Of a stretch of 64,000 bases of DNA, positions 35,176-44,261 are shown piece after piece. The stretch spans positions 4,340,001-4,404,000 of the forward strand of contig NZ_CP180210.1 in NCBI RefSeq assembly GCF_047556435.1. The letters run 5' to 3'. Numbering within the stretch: position 1 is the stretch's first letter; every line of letters begins with the position of its first letter. The notes below the pieces were generated by a model. That model had not been told where the DNA came from. It searched no databases and saw nothing but the letters and a program-made list of their open reading frames with translations. A program made the translations under genes and the position numbers. The DNA is from Alteromonas sp047556435. Its GTDB lineage: Bacteria > Pseudomonadota > Gammaproteobacteria > Enterobacterales > Alteromonadaceae.

Positions 35176-37480
35176 CGGGTCTTTTCTCCTGTGATGTCTG
35201 CCGCTGATTAAAAAGGCTTATCGCGGCAATGAAGTTAATGGTATTGCCAATTAGAATCGTGCTTCCGAAAGCCTGCACAATAGGCATTGAGCTAAACGCC
35301 AGCAAACCAAATGACAGTAAACTGGTTACGGCTGACAACAAAATGGCTTGCTGTGTGGTGGACCGTTGGCCGGCCATCTCTTTTGCAAAAATAATGTAGT
35401 CCATGCCCAGACCCAGCACTAAAAAGAGTGCCATGATGTGAAAGACTGTGATGGCCTGGCCCAGTAACGATACCGCTGCCAATGTAACAATACTGGCGGT
35501 GATTGGGATAAACAGCAGAAACACTGCCTTTATCTGGCGGTAATACAGCATTAGCATTAAGGCTATCAGCCCGTAGGCCAGCAGCAATAACTGTGCACCC
35601 GCTTCACGCTGCGCTTTCAGCGCGCTCGTTGCATTGGCCAGCGTATTCATGTAGCTAACGCCCTCAATACGCTCACTCACAGATTCAATTTGTGACAGAT
35701 CGCTTCCCTTATCAATCAACACAAAACTATAGATAGTGTCTCCACCCTCTATCCATAGTGATGGCAGCGAGGGCAGTTGTGCCAGTAAGTCAGAAAATGT
35801 AAGCGTTTGACCTTCAGCACTCGCGTACTCGGCTTTAAGCTTATCGAATTGAGATGTCGGCAACCCCAGCTTTGCAGCAAACAAATCCAGTGCGCCGTCT
35901 TTACGGTAAAGCGTTGACTGCAGCGCATAGTTTGCCGCTTGCCTGTCTTCTGAGGGTAACCAGTCGAGTATGCTCGTAAACGAGGAACGTAATTCTCCAG
36001 ACTCCGCATATAACGCTTCCAATGCGTCAAAGATGGCCGCTTCTGAAGTTCCCTGAACCAGCAGATACCGTCCTGGCTCATAAATCTGCGCTAAGTCTGC
36101 TACTTTTCTCTCCTGCTCCAGCAGCGATGGGGAAACATGGAAAAAGTGCCTTGGATCGTCATTGATGTTGACGCTACCCATAAATAGGTACAGTCCACCC
36201 GCAACCGCCAGAAGTAGCCCGGCTGCCTTCAGCACAACAGGCTTACGGGCAAATACGCTCTGACAACCAAAAATAATTCGCCGAAGCATCGCTTGCCTGG
36301 CTTCAATAGGCCGCCCGGTAACCAACGGTCCCAGTACCATGACACTTAACCACGCCATTAACAGTCCTGTACATGAGAACAGCGCGATTTTTTTAAGGAT
36401 AAGTAAACTGGAAAGGCTTAATGCGCCATACCCAACCAAAGAGGTTAAGACACTCAGTAACATCGCCCTGAATAAAGTCTGGTGCTTGGTCGAACTTTGC
36501 TGGGGGGATGGGTGACCGGACAAAAAATGATAAAAATAATGCAGTGAGTAATCCACCACAATACCGATTAGGCTGGCACCAAAGACAATAGTCAGCACAT
36601 GTATCGAACCAAATGTGTACACACTGGCGAGCACACCAAAGCCGATACCAATAGCGATTGAGCTTAATGACAGTACCAGCGGTAATAATGAACGAAAGAC
36701 AAGCAGCATTAGTACGATCACACCCACGCCAGAACCTATCGCAATAAGCTGAATGTCGCTTTTTGCCACACTTGCCGAGTCCACAGCGAAAAAGAACATG
36801 CCTGAGTAAAGTACGGTTACCGGGTAGTCCTGCTGTACTGCCGCTTTAACACGTTCCAGAGACTGATAAATCGCCGCTTGCTCTCCCATACCTTTTGGAT
36901 AGGTAGAGAAGACAACAGAAAACGACTCTACACTGCCAGAGGCACCCTCATTCGCCATAGTCATCGCATCTACGCTGCTTAGACCAGACATGACATAGTC
37001 AGTAAACCAGCCTAAAGGGTCATCGTTAAACGGGATAACGCGTACACCATCGCCAAGCTGATACAGTCGGCGCTGCGCCTCACTGGCGATTTGCGCAGCG
37101 GTGTTATTCTCCAGCCGCTGGCGCTGGTGCTCTGACAATAAATTAAATCGGTAGGGAGAAAGGCTGGAAAGGTAGTCTTCTTTTACGGCGTTATCATAAA
37201 GGACCGATAGCGACGGCAGGTCATCTATTGCCGACTGCATTTTCTCTTTTGCTTTTGCAACGTCACTACCGGCTCCACCCTGGATCACCACCATAAAGCG
37301 ATGTCCGATATCGTCATTAAGATCGCGAAGCGCTGCTTGCAGGTTACGATCTTCAATCTCTTCCGGGTTCAGGTCATTCAGGTTGGTGTCTATCTGAATA
37401 CGTTCCGGATGAATCAGAAAAACAGAAAGGCTGGCGATAACCACCGCAAGAAAGGTCAATCTGGTGAACATCGGCAGCAT
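35165..37480 (-). CDS. RND/MMPL-family exporter of the polyene cluster
   Basis: 771 residues, two halves each with one leading helix, a large periplasmic loop (about 30-240 and 430-610) and five clustered helices, about 12 in total. Asp-containing segments GIVVDYSLHYFYHF (about 310-323) and GLGMDYIIFAKEM (about 690-702) are the proton-relay/SSD-type helices. GGGACAG precedes the ATG. Aryl polyene clusters usually carry such an exporter, thought to move the lipid-linked pigment to the outer membrane together with a LolA-like carrier. Confidence 0.92.
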   Translation of the reverse strand: MLPMFTRLTFLAVVIASLSVFLIHPERIQIDTNLNDLNPEEIEDRNLQAALRDLNDDIGHRFMVVIQGGAGSDVAKAKEKMQSAIDDLPSLSVLYDNAVKEDYLSSLSPYRFNLLSEHQRQRLENNTAAQIASEAQRRLYQLGDGVRVIPFNDDPLGWFTDYVMSGLSSVDAMTMANEGASGSVESFSVVFSTYPKGMGEQAAIYQSLERVKAAVQQDYPVTVLYSGMFFFAVDSASVAKSDIQLIAIGSGVGVIVLMLLVFRSLLPLVLSLSSIAIGIGFGVLASVYTFGSIHVLTIVFGASLIGIVVDYSLHYFYHFLSGHPSPQQSSTKHQTLFRAMLLSVLTSLVGYGALSLSSLLILKKIALFSCTGLLMAWLSVMVLGPLVTGRPIEARQAMLRRIIFGCQSVFARKPVVLKAAGLLLAVAGGLYLFMGSVNINDDPRHFFHVSPSLLEQERKVADLAQIYEPGRYLLVQGTSEAAIFDALEALYAESGELRSSFTSILDWLPSEDRQAANYALQSTLYRKDGALDLFAAKLGLPTSQFDKLKAEYASAEGQTLTFSDLLAQLPSLPSLWIEGGDTIYSFVLIDKGSDLSQIESVSERIEGVSYMNTLANATSALKAQREAGAQLLLLAYGLIALMLMLYYRQIKAVFLLFIPITASIVTLAAVSLLGQAITVFHIMALFLVLGLGMDYIIFAKEMAGQRSTTQQAILLSAVTSLLSFGLLAFSSMPIVQAFGSTILIGNTINFIAAISLFNQRQTSQEKRPGAE

Positions 37481-37662
37481 AAAAATCTGTCCCTTTATTT
37501 TTGTTATTCCGATTACGCCAGGTTACCCGTCACTTCCTCTGGCATGACTATCTTTAAACTCAACCCGGCGTGTTGCTCAGATACGAGATTGCAACCACAG
37601 AACTTTTTTAACTAGCAGGTCTTTTCAGTACACAACGCGCACAGGGGCAATCGTTACCTGTA

Positions 37663-38355
37663 CTATCTGATACTTGTTGGTGACCGCAGAACCCGACACA
37701 GCTCCTCATTCTCCGGATAAAGCGATTCGCACTTCTCAAAAGCGTCACGTTTACCTTCAGCGTCAAACTCCTTAATCTGGTCAATATTAACGCTGGTGAC
37801 CTGACCGGTAGCATCTGTCACTTTGATACCCAGTGTGATACCAAGCTCATCATCATTGCTTTTTTCAAATAAAATGCGATCCAGGCCTTTTTTCATGTAG
37901 TCACTTTCGGGAGTAAGCAGTACGCTTTCCCCGTCAGCCTCAGACACAGAAAACGCGTCCAGAAAGTAGTCGGTATCACCATTCAACAGTTTCACAAAAA
38001 CACTCGACATGATGTAGCGGGCAATGCCCGACAGCGGCTGTAATTCCCCGCTTTCGTCGATTCTGTAGTTGTTACTGCTATTCACATACAGAATGGCTTC
38101 CTCAAACGGGGTAACTGTGCGCCACACCAGTCCAAGATCGCATGAGTAAAAGAAATCGCCATCGGATGTTAAGGGCACCGGCAACCCTTCCATCGTTTTC
38201 TGCTGAACAAATTTTCCAGAAAAGTGGCAGCTTTGAGGAAAGACACTGGCTAAAAGCGCTTCTTCGTGAGTTTCGCCTTCCTCAGCATAGGAGAAAGGCG
38301 CACCAACCCAGCCAGCTACCACTAAGACTATGCAAAGCACACTATTTCTAATCAT
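37663..38355 (-). CDS. LolA-like outer-membrane lipoprotein carrier homologue
   Basis: 230 residues from the ATG at 38355 (GGAAGG 6 nt upstream; an in-frame ATG six codons earlier is less favourable). Signal peptide ending SYAEE (about residue 24), then a LolA-type fold with FSGKFVQQKTMEGLP (quoted in part) at the start of the half-barrel. Periplasmic; likely shuttles the hydrophobic product from the exporter. It overlaps the thioesterase gene by 8 bp. Confidence 0.85.
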   Translation of the reverse strand: MIRNSVLCIVLVVAGWVGAPFSYAEEGETHEEALLASVFPQSCHFSGKFVQQKTMEGLPVPLTSDGDFFYSCDLGLVWRTVTPFEEAILYVNSSNNYRIDESGELQPLSGIARYIMSSVFVKLLNGDTDYFLDAFSVSEADGESVLLTPESDYMKKGLDRILFEKSNDDELGITLGIKVTDATGQVTSVNIDQIKEFDAEGKRDAFEKCESLYPENEELCRVLRSPTSIR

Positions 38356-38770
38356 GTTTTGCCTTCCATGCATTAACGATTTCTACCAAGAACTCAGGCA
38401 TTACGTATTGTGTGATATTTTCAGGCATTGCCACCGCGAACTGGGTGGTTCTGGCTTTTGTGAACACTTCCCCCGTGTTCTTATCTTTAATTCTGTAATT
38501 GATCTTCAGTCGGTTTTCCCACTCGACAAGCCACGATTCAATAATGATTTTTTGTTCAAACAGCAGCGGCCTGACATACTTGACCTGGATATCGACAATG
38601 GGGAAGAAGTAACCATGTTGCTCCATCACGCTGTATGGGCATCCGATTTCTTTTAACAATGCACAGCGCGCCATCTCGATATATTTAGGATAATTGCCGT
38701 GCCATACAACGCGATAAGCATCCACATCGAAAAAGGGGATGTCGTACTCCAGAGCAACAGGTTTCATCAT
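38348..38770 (-). CDS. 4HBT-fold thioesterase of the polyene cluster
   Basis: 140 residues, hot-dog thioesterase with FFDVDAYRVVWHGNYPKYIE (Asp of the D-x-N/H-type motif at about residue 17). Expected to release or proofread acyl groups on the carrier protein. It directly follows the ACP stop (TAA-ATG) and is translated in the same operon. Confidence 0.88.
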   Translation of the reverse strand: MMKPVALEYDIPFFDVDAYRVVWHGNYPKYIEMARCALLKEIGCPYSVMEQHGYFFPIVDIQVKYVRPLLFEQKIIIESWLVEWENRLKINYRIKDKNTGEVFTKARTTQFAVAMPENITQYVMPEFLVEIVNAWKAKHD

Positions 38771-39034
38771 TTACTGCGCTTTCGCTGACAGTCGGTCGAA
38801 TACATCAACCACATCCTGAACGGTCCGGACTTGTTTAAACTGAGCAGGAGAGATTTCGACTTCTGTGGTCTTCTTTAAATCAATCAGCAGATCTACCGCG
38901 TCAATGCTGTCAATGTCCAGGTCTTCATATAATCGGGCTTCCGGCACGATTTCTGACTCTTCAAGATCGAAGAGCTCGACCAATGTCGCTCTGATGCGCG
39001 CTAGTATTTTTTCTTTTTGTTCATTCATAATCAT
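38771..39034 (-). CDS. acyl carrier protein 1 of the polyene cluster
   Basis: 87 residues, acidic, with the phosphopantetheine-attachment Ser in DIDSIDAVDL (about residue 47). Start at either ATG1 or ATG3, both close to the overlapping acyltransferase stop. Needs activation by the Sfp-type enzyme at 51301. One of two carriers in the cluster; this one travels with the chorismatase and thioesterase, so it may carry the aryl starter. Confidence 0.92.
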   Translation of the reverse strand: MIMNEQKEKILARIRATLVELFDLEESEIVPEARLYEDLDIDSIDAVDLLIDLKKTTEVEISPAQFKQVRTVQDVVDVFDRLSAKAQ

Positions 39035-39844
39035 TCACTGCATGTTTTCTATGGCTGTCGACTTGGCAGATTGTTCTGCTTCGAGCCAGTTTTCATAATA
39101 ATGTTGCAAAAATTGCGTTAGCTGACGATATTGTCGCGGCTTAGGTAATGTGACATCAATACATTCAGATAACGCAATTAACCGGCCTGATGTTAATGAA
39201 AATGCCGGACCACCTGCGGGAATATCATACCATTTATCGCCTTTTTTCAATGCTCGGGGGTAACAATTTATTAAAACAGGCATAATTGGCGCGTTCACCG
39301 CCACCGCCATATTCGCCGCTCCCCGTTTAAATCTGATGATATTGTCGTCTTTGGTTCGCGTTCCTTCCGGAAAAATAAGGATATTCTCACCTGCCTTTAA
39401 CTTCGCAGAGGCCATCGGTACGACCTGCTCGGCATGATTCGGGATAAACCCAGCCAGTTTCACAACCGCGCCGGTAAAGAAATTATCCCATACAGCGCTT
39501 TTCACAAAGCAGCACAACTTCTTATTTACCGCCAGCAGAAGCACTACGTCAATTAAGGAAGGATGATTGGCTATGACAATATGCCCCGGCTGCGCCTTTA
39601 TCATCGACTCAACGTCGAATCGATATCGGATCAGACCGAACAAGCGCATCAGGCGGATAAACGTTAAACACCCTTTGTGGATACACCAGCGGATCCAGAT
39701 TTGCTTGGTCTTTGGGGAAATGAAAGGTATTGGGCTTAGTAACCGGAAAAATATCCCCACTACCAATGCGCCCAGACCAAACAGAAAATAGGAGATAGCT
39801 GCAGTCAGAACTTGCCAGAGTTTTCGGATACGTAAAAATCTCAC
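39035..39844 (-). CDS. PlsC-type 1-acyl-glycerol-3-phosphate acyltransferase homologue
   Basis: About 269 residues with two N-terminal hydrophobic helices (about 12-40). Acyltransferase motifs I (NHPSLID, HX4D) and III (FPEGTR) are intact. I prefer the GTG at 39844 (GGAAT 8 nt upstream); a TTG five codons earlier is an alternative. Likely transfers the finished aryl-polyenoyl chain or a fatty acid to a glycerol-type acceptor in the inner membrane. Confidence 0.87.
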   Translation of the reverse strand: MRFLRIRKLWQVLTAAISYFLFGLGALVVGIFFRLLSPIPFISPKTKQIWIRWCIHKGCLTFIRLMRLFGLIRYRFDVESMIKAQPGHIVIANHPSLIDVVLLLAVNKKLCCFVKSAVWDNFFTGAVVKLAGFIPNHAEQVVPMASAKLKAGENILIFPEGTRTKDDNIIRFKRGAANMAVAVNAPIMPVLINCYPRALKKGDKWYDIPAGGPAFSLTSGRLIALSECIDVTLPKPRQYRQLTQFLQHYYENWLEAEQSAKSTAIENMQ

Positions 39845-39871
39845 GTTAGTATTCCGCAAAAAACATACGCG

Positions 39872-40816
39872 TCAGAGACAAAAACACTCAATTTCCACCA
39901 GCAGCTCTTTGCGACAAATATCAGCGATGACGAAAACGGCGGCAACGTCGGGAAAGCGTGCTGCCAGCCAGTTTCTTGTCTGGGCTACATGCTGTTCATG
40001 GCGAACGTACACTTTGAACGCCTCCAGCCTGGTATTCTCAGGGTTGGCATTTTCTAAAAGCCATTCAATGTTGGCTAACGTAACGTCAAGCTGGCGCTCC
40101 AGATTGCCGATTTCCACGCTTTTGTGACCAATAATGCTTGCAGTGCCTGAGATAAATAAAAACGGAGACTGCGCGAGCGTCAGCGCTGTGGCACGCGCAA
40201 AAGAAGGGCTGCTTATGCCATATTGCCGCGGGTACTCATAGGCATTTACCTGTTGTACATTTTTGAAGTGCTGAGGTTTCGATTTACTGGCAAAAACATA
40301 AAAGACAGCGCCATCGCTGTGATGCCCAAGCGCCGAAGCAGCAGGAAAAGACGAAGGTTCAATATTTTGCTCGTTGAAGGCATTAAGTCGTCCGGTGCAG
40401 AACTTTTTGTAGAGTTCCTCGTCACCCTTGCCATAATTGATTTTCGGCAGGTAGTTCCAAAACCGAAAGGGATGGGTAAACCCTTCGTCCTGCAACAGCG
40501 ATAACATTGAGGTGTATGCACGCTCAGTTTCTTGCTCTATGTCCTTGCACTCGTCTTTGCTAAGCCATTGCGCGACACAAATCACATCGTCCGTTTTCGA
40601 CCAGTAGTTAGCGCCGGTCTGCCCCCGGGTCACTTTACCAGATACAGTCCAGACTTCGTTTACCTGGGCTGATTCTGCTTTGGCAACAGCGGTACCTGAC
40701 GGTATCACGCCTGGCGAGTACGGCTCGCAATTGCTGACAAGGGGGATCACAGCAAGCGTGTGGTCATCGTTGATTACATCGTCTACAGGTTGAGAAGTGA
40801 AGCTTTGGTTTAACAT
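39872..40816 (-). CDS. chorismatase-family hydroxybenzoate synthase (XanB2/Hyg5/FkbO type)
   Basis: 314 residues. Family signatures in order: RFWNYLP (118-124), YPRQYG (195-200), ATALT, FISGTASIIGH (221-231), VYVRH (269-273) and CRKELLVEIE (301-310, carrying the active-site Arg and Glu). Such enzymes convert chorismate to 3-hydroxybenzoate (Hyg5, XanB2; XanB2 also gives 4-hydroxybenzoate) or a dihydroxycyclohexadiene carboxylate (FkbO). In this cluster it should supply the aryl starter, replacing the tyrosine ammonia lyase of E. coli-type clusters. First gene of its operon. Confidence 0.9.
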   Translation of the reverse strand: MLNQSFTSQPVDDVINDDHTLAVIPLVSNCEPYSPGVIPSGTAVAKAESAQVNEVWTVSGKVTRGQTGANYWSKTDDVICVAQWLSKDECKDIEQETERAYTSMLSLLQDEGFTHPFRFWNYLPKINYGKGDEELYKKFCTGRLNAFNEQNIEPSSFPAASALGHHSDGAVFYVFASKSKPQHFKNVQQVNAYEYPRQYGISSPSFARATALTLAQSPFLFISGTASIIGHKSVEIGNLERQLDVTLANIEWLLENANPENTRLEAFKVYVRHEQHVAQTRNWLAARFPDVAAVFVIADICRKELLVEIECFCL

Positions 40817-40901
40817 TTCAGGATAGGGCGTTTACTTATTATTCGAATGTGAGGTGGACAGCGTACCCCGCCAGCCTCGTTGTTTGCTGCGCAAGCTGGC
40901 T

Positions 40902-40930
40902 AGTGTAGAGGTTGCTGGCGTCAGGCGCAA
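40902..40930 (-). promoter_or_regulatory. sigma-70-like promoter for the chorismatase operon
   Basis: On the minus strand TTGCGC (40930-40925) and TACACT (40907-40902) are 17 bp apart, about 85 bp before the chorismatase ATG. The shared palindrome at 40952 lies just upstream of the -35. Assigned by eye. Confidence 0.5.
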
Positions 40931-40951
40931 AAATAGTTTTTCGTTTTGCAG

Positions 40952-40964
40952 TAGTTTAAACTAG
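40952..40964. promoter_or_regulatory. operator-like palindrome, copy 1 (TAGTTTAAACTAG)
   Basis: A perfect 12-bp palindrome TAGTTTAAACTA in the gap between the divergent chorismatase (minus) and AMP-ligase (plus) genes. The same 13-mer occurs, in reverse orientation, at 51125-51137 between the other divergent pair of the cluster. A further TAGTTT half-site lies at 40934. The sequence is typical of TetR-family operators; a TetR gene lies at 52351. Confidence 0.6.
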
Positions 40965-41068
40965 CCCTCATTGAAATTGAAGTAAGCTGAGGCTGGCCAG
41001 TTTGTCAGACTCGAGGCTGGCGCTAATTCCTCCACCGCGCTACGGATAGAAGTAACAGTTAATCACTA

Positions 41069-42433
41069 ATGCCAACGACATTCCCACTAGTCACCAGAAA
41101 ATTGCACGAGCCTGTCGCCTTTTTAACACGCCCGACAGGTGCGTTATCTCTTCAGGCTGGCGCTGTGTCTGCACAGCAGTTTTTAGATCATGTCAAAGCG
41201 ATTGCTGACGGTTTGCCAGTGAACAGGTATGCCATTAACCTGTGCGAGAACCGCTATTTGTTTTTAGTCACATTTTGCGCGGCTATTTTTCGCGGGCAGA
41301 CGAACCTGTTACCGCAGAATAAAAATGAGGCAACACAGCGACAGTTTCTTAATGAGTATCCTGACAGCTATATTATTCATGATGGCGAAGACAGCGCAGA
41401 TACCGCGCGCAGCGTTGTCATTGCCGATATAGTAGTGGAAGGTAGCAACAACGTCTTAGATACCGTTCCGCAAATCGATGACGACCATCTCGCCTGCATC
41501 AGCTTTACATCAGGCTCTACGGGGCGGGCTAAGCCCAATTTGAAATACTGGCGCACCCTGCATCAAAGTACCGCAATTAATTCCCGCTTCATGCTTCCTG
41601 ACATACCGGATACGCTGTATCAACTCGCTACCATGCCTGCACAGCACATGTGGGGATTGGAAACTTCCGCACTGATACCGTTGTTTGCCAATGTTTGTTT
41701 GAGCGATGCCAAACCGCTCTTTCCTCAGGATATAATCGATACCCTGAATAGGTTGCCTCGGCCCCGGATGCTGGTTTCAACGCCGGTACATCTGCGGGCG
41801 TTAACGGCTGTCCCCGTTGAAGACGCTGACGTGCGCACGATATTGTGTGCTACGTCACCGCTGACACCGGAGCTGGCAGGCGATATTGAGCAACAGTTCT
41901 GTGCGCCCTTGCTGGAAGTGTACGGATGCAGTGAAGTTGGCTCGATGGCAATCAGACGAACCGCGTCACAACATGCCTGGCGTCGTTTTGATGGCATTAC
42001 CTTTGAACAGGATAACGAAAAAACAGTAGCCAGTGCTGAACACCTGCCAGTATCAACAGAATTGCAGGACTTTATTCAGCCAGTGGATGAGCACCATTTC
42101 ACGCTGGCCGGCAGAGCAACAGATTTGATTAAGATTGCAGGCAAACGAGGCTCTCTTTTTGAGATAAACCAGACACTGCTTCGATTTTCAGGTCTTATCG
42201 ACGGGATTGTCATTCATCCCGATTCGACGCGCGCGGTAACCAGACTGTGCGCTATCGTGTCGCTCAAGCCAGGCATTGAGAAGTCCGAGCTTATTGGCTT
42301 TTTAAAGGAAAATCTCGACAACGCCTTTGTCCCTCGCCCAATTTATGTTGTAGACACGTTGCCCAGAGAAAGTAACGGAAAGCTGCTGAAGACGTCAGTT
42401 GATGCACTACTTAGCACTCTGAGAAAGCGTTAG
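41069..42433 (+). CDS. AMP-dependent aryl-ACP/CoA ligase of the polyene cluster
   Basis: 454 residues, ANL-superfamily adenylating enzyme. P-loop FTSGSTGRAKPN (about 150-161), YGCSEVGS (A5-like, about 288-295), AGKRGSLFEI (A8 region) and the A10 Lys in ESNGKLLK are all present. Shorter than fatty-acyl-CoA synthetases, as usual for cluster-encoded aryl ligases (XanA2-like). Expected to adenylate hydroxybenzoate and load it on an ACP. It is divergent from the chorismatase operon. Confidence 0.9.
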   Translation: MPTTFPLVTRKLHEPVAFLTRPTGALSLQAGAVSAQQFLDHVKAIADGLPVNRYAINLCENRYLFLVTFCAAIFRGQTNLLPQNKNEATQRQFLNEYPDSYIIHDGEDSADTARSVVIADIVVEGSNNVLDTVPQIDDDHLACISFTSGSTGRAKPNLKYWRTLHQSTAINSRFMLPDIPDTLYQLATMPAQHMWGLETSALIPLFANVCLSDAKPLFPQDIIDTLNRLPRPRMLVSTPVHLRALTAVPVEDADVRTILCATSPLTPELAGDIEQQFCAPLLEVYGCSEVGSMAIRRTASQHAWRRFDGITFEQDNEKTVASAEHLPVSTELQDFIQPVDEHHFTLAGRATDLIKIAGKRGSLFEINQTLLRFSGLIDGIVIHPDSTRAVTRLCAIVSLKPGIEKSELIGFLKENLDNAFVPRPIYVVDTLPRESNGKLLKTSVDALLSTLRKR

Positions 42434-42517
42434 CCGCAAGCCTGTCACACAGTTGTAGCCTGTATCCGGTCAGTTATCCCTTTTTACAGGCTGACTCATT
42501 ACACAATACGTCTGGAA

Positions 42518-42536
42518 AGGGCCATGCGCCGGCCCT
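42518..42536 (-). terminator. possible terminator of the ketosynthase operon
   Basis: Minus strand AGGGCC-GGCGCAT-GGCCCT followed by TT, 15 bp after the ketosynthase stop; short T tract. AGCCTGT/ACAGGCT around 42463-42492 may serve the convergent ligase gene. Confidence 0.45.
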
Positions 42537-42551
42537 GCTCGATCTCCACCG

Positions 42552-43793
42552 TTACTGTGGATAGCGTTTGATGATCAGTGAGGTATTGATGCCGCCGAAG
42601 GCCAGGTTATTGCTCATAAAGTATTCCGTTTGCAGCTCACGGCCTTCCTGTTGGATATAGTCCAGCGGGGCACACTCAGGGTCGACATTATCCAGATTCA
42701 GTGTCGGCGCAAACCAACCGTCATTCATCATGTTTACGGTGGCCCACACTTCAAAGGAGCCACATGCGCCGAGCGTATGGCCGGTGAAGCTCTTCAGCGA
42801 GCTGATAGGTTTTTCGCCGACTACCTCGTAGGTGGCATGACTTTCGTTAATATCACCATGGCTGGTAGCGGTACCGTGAGCAGACACATAGCCGATATCT
42901 TCTGCACTCACACCCGCATCCCGCAACGCATCGCTCATTACCCGTTTTACCGTATCCCGGTTGGGTTTAACAAGGTGTGCGCCGTCCGTGTTTGTGGCAT
43001 AGCCAATGACTTCTGCAAGTATGGTTGCGCCTCTGGCCTTGGCGTGCTCGTAGGACTCAAGCACAATCGTACAGGCGCCTTCTCCCAGCACCAATCCATC
43101 TCTGTCCACATCGAAGGGGCGAGGGGTCTTGCCAGGACTATCGTTTTTCGTGCTGGCCGCAAAAAGCGTATCGAAAACGGCAGCCTGGGAAGGACACAAC
43201 TCTTCAGCTCCGCCTGCGATCATAATGTCCTGCTGGCCGTAACGGATTGCCTCAAAAGCATAACCGATGGCCTGACTACCGGCAGTACACGCACTGGAGG
43301 TCGTGTACATGCGTCCCTGGGTTCCAAAGTATACGCTGATATTTACCGCTGCCGTATGGCTCATCATGCGCAAATACGTACTGCTGTTGATTCGTGATGT
43401 AGAGTGGTTTTCCAGCATAGGCGCAAATTCCAGTGCCGCCTCACTGCTGCCTGTTGCCGAACCGTAGGCAACTCCGGTAGCGTGCGATGCGATCACAGGG
43501 TCGTCGTACAGATTCGCATCGCGAAGCGCCCGCTCGGTTGCCAGCACACCTAATTGCGCTACTCTTCCCATACTTCTTTTTTTCTTTTTGGTGTAGTGGG
43601 CAGGCAGTTCAAAATCATGCACGGGGGCTGCCAGATAGGTACCCAACCCTTCGTATTTCTGCCAGTCTTCCATAAAACAGACACCAGATTGATTCGCCTG
43701 AAGCCTCGACTTTACCTCTGACCAATCACAGCCCAACGAGGAAACGACACCAGCACCGGTGATAACGACACGTCTATAATTATTATTGTTCAC
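42552..43793 (-). CDS. beta-ketoacyl-ACP synthase (FabF-like) 1 of the polyene cluster
   Basis: 413 residues with the complete Cys-His-His triad: Cys169 in SSACTAGSQ, His306 in SAHGTATSHG and His339 in FTGHTLGACG. Catalyses condensation with malonyl-ACP. The start is GTG at 43793, preceded by AAAGGACAGGAC. Last gene of the upper operon, 12 bp after the dehydratase. Confidence 0.95.
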   Translation of the reverse strand: MNNNNYRRVVITGAGVVSSLGCDWSEVKSRLQANQSGVCFMEDWQKYEGLGTYLAAPVHDFELPAHYTKKKKRSMGRVAQLGVLATERALRDANLYDDPVIASHATGVAYGSATGSSEAALEFAPMLENHSTSRINSSTYLRMMSHTAAVNISVYFGTQGRMYTTSSACTAGSQAIGYAFEAIRYGQQDIMIAGGAEELCPSQAAVFDTLFAASTKNDSPGKTPRPFDVDRDGLVLGEGACTIVLESYEHAKARGATILAEVIGYATNTDGAHLVKPNRDTVKRVMSDALRDAGVSAEDIGYVSAHGTATSHGDINESHATYEVVGEKPISSLKSFTGHTLGACGSFEVWATVNMMNDGWFAPTLNLDNVDPECAPLDYIQQEGRELQTEYFMSNNLAFGGINTSLIIKRYPQ

Positions 43794-43805
43794 GTCCTGT
43801 CCTTT

Positions 43806-44261
43806 TTATGTAATTTCACGGCGGAATACGGATAAATTGGCTTCAGCTAGACAACTGCCACCCTCCGCCTCACCGGCGTAATTCTCAATGATGCACTTAA
43901 AGGTCGCAAGGCCTTCACCCACCAGCGCCTGTTGCTGGCAACTGACTTTTAGTACACCCGCGGTAAAGTAGGCGCAGTGGGCTTTAAATGCCCGGGTTCC
44001 TAATAAAAAGCCAAGGTGTGGCGACACCAGCCCTTGTTGCAGCTGGTAGCCGGCAATAAGTGCGGCGGTTTGCCCCATATACTCCAGACCAATCCAGGCA
44101 GGCACGCCCAAGCCCGGTTCATAGAAAGGCGCGTCGCTATCAATATACACCAACGCGGAGGACGCGCTTTGTGTGACACTTTCTATCTTATTGATCAGCA
44201 GCATCGGTGGGCGATGCGGAATTAGATCAAATATACGCGCATCATATCGTTGCATCGTCAT
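43806..44261 (-). CDS. FabZ-like 3-hydroxyacyl-ACP dehydratase 1
   Basis: 151 residues, hot-dog fold: LIPHRPPMLLI at the N terminus and the EYMGQTAALIAG active-site helix with Glu (about residue 79), as in ApeP-type dehydratases. Paired with a second dehydratase at 46017. The ATG overlaps the upstream acyltransferase stop (ATGA). Confidence 0.9.
   Translation of the reverse strand: MTMQRYDARIFDLIPHRPPMLLINKIESVTQSASSALVYIDSDAPFYEPGLGVPAWIGLEYMGQTAALIAGYQLQQGLVSPHLGFLLGTRAFKAHCAYFTAGVLKVSCQQQALVGEGLATFKCIIENYAGEAEGGSCLAEANLSVFRREIT

Noticed and set aside
11790..38850. Further GTTTAAAC-like sequences (about 11796, 30952, 38834) as extra operators
   Set aside because: They share only the inner 8 bp, lie inside coding sequence and lack the TAG/CTA arms of the cluster palindrome.
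42630..43397. 255-codon open frame on the plus strand
   Set aside because: Entirely antisense to the ketosynthase gene, which has all catalytic residues; the product has no recognisable features.
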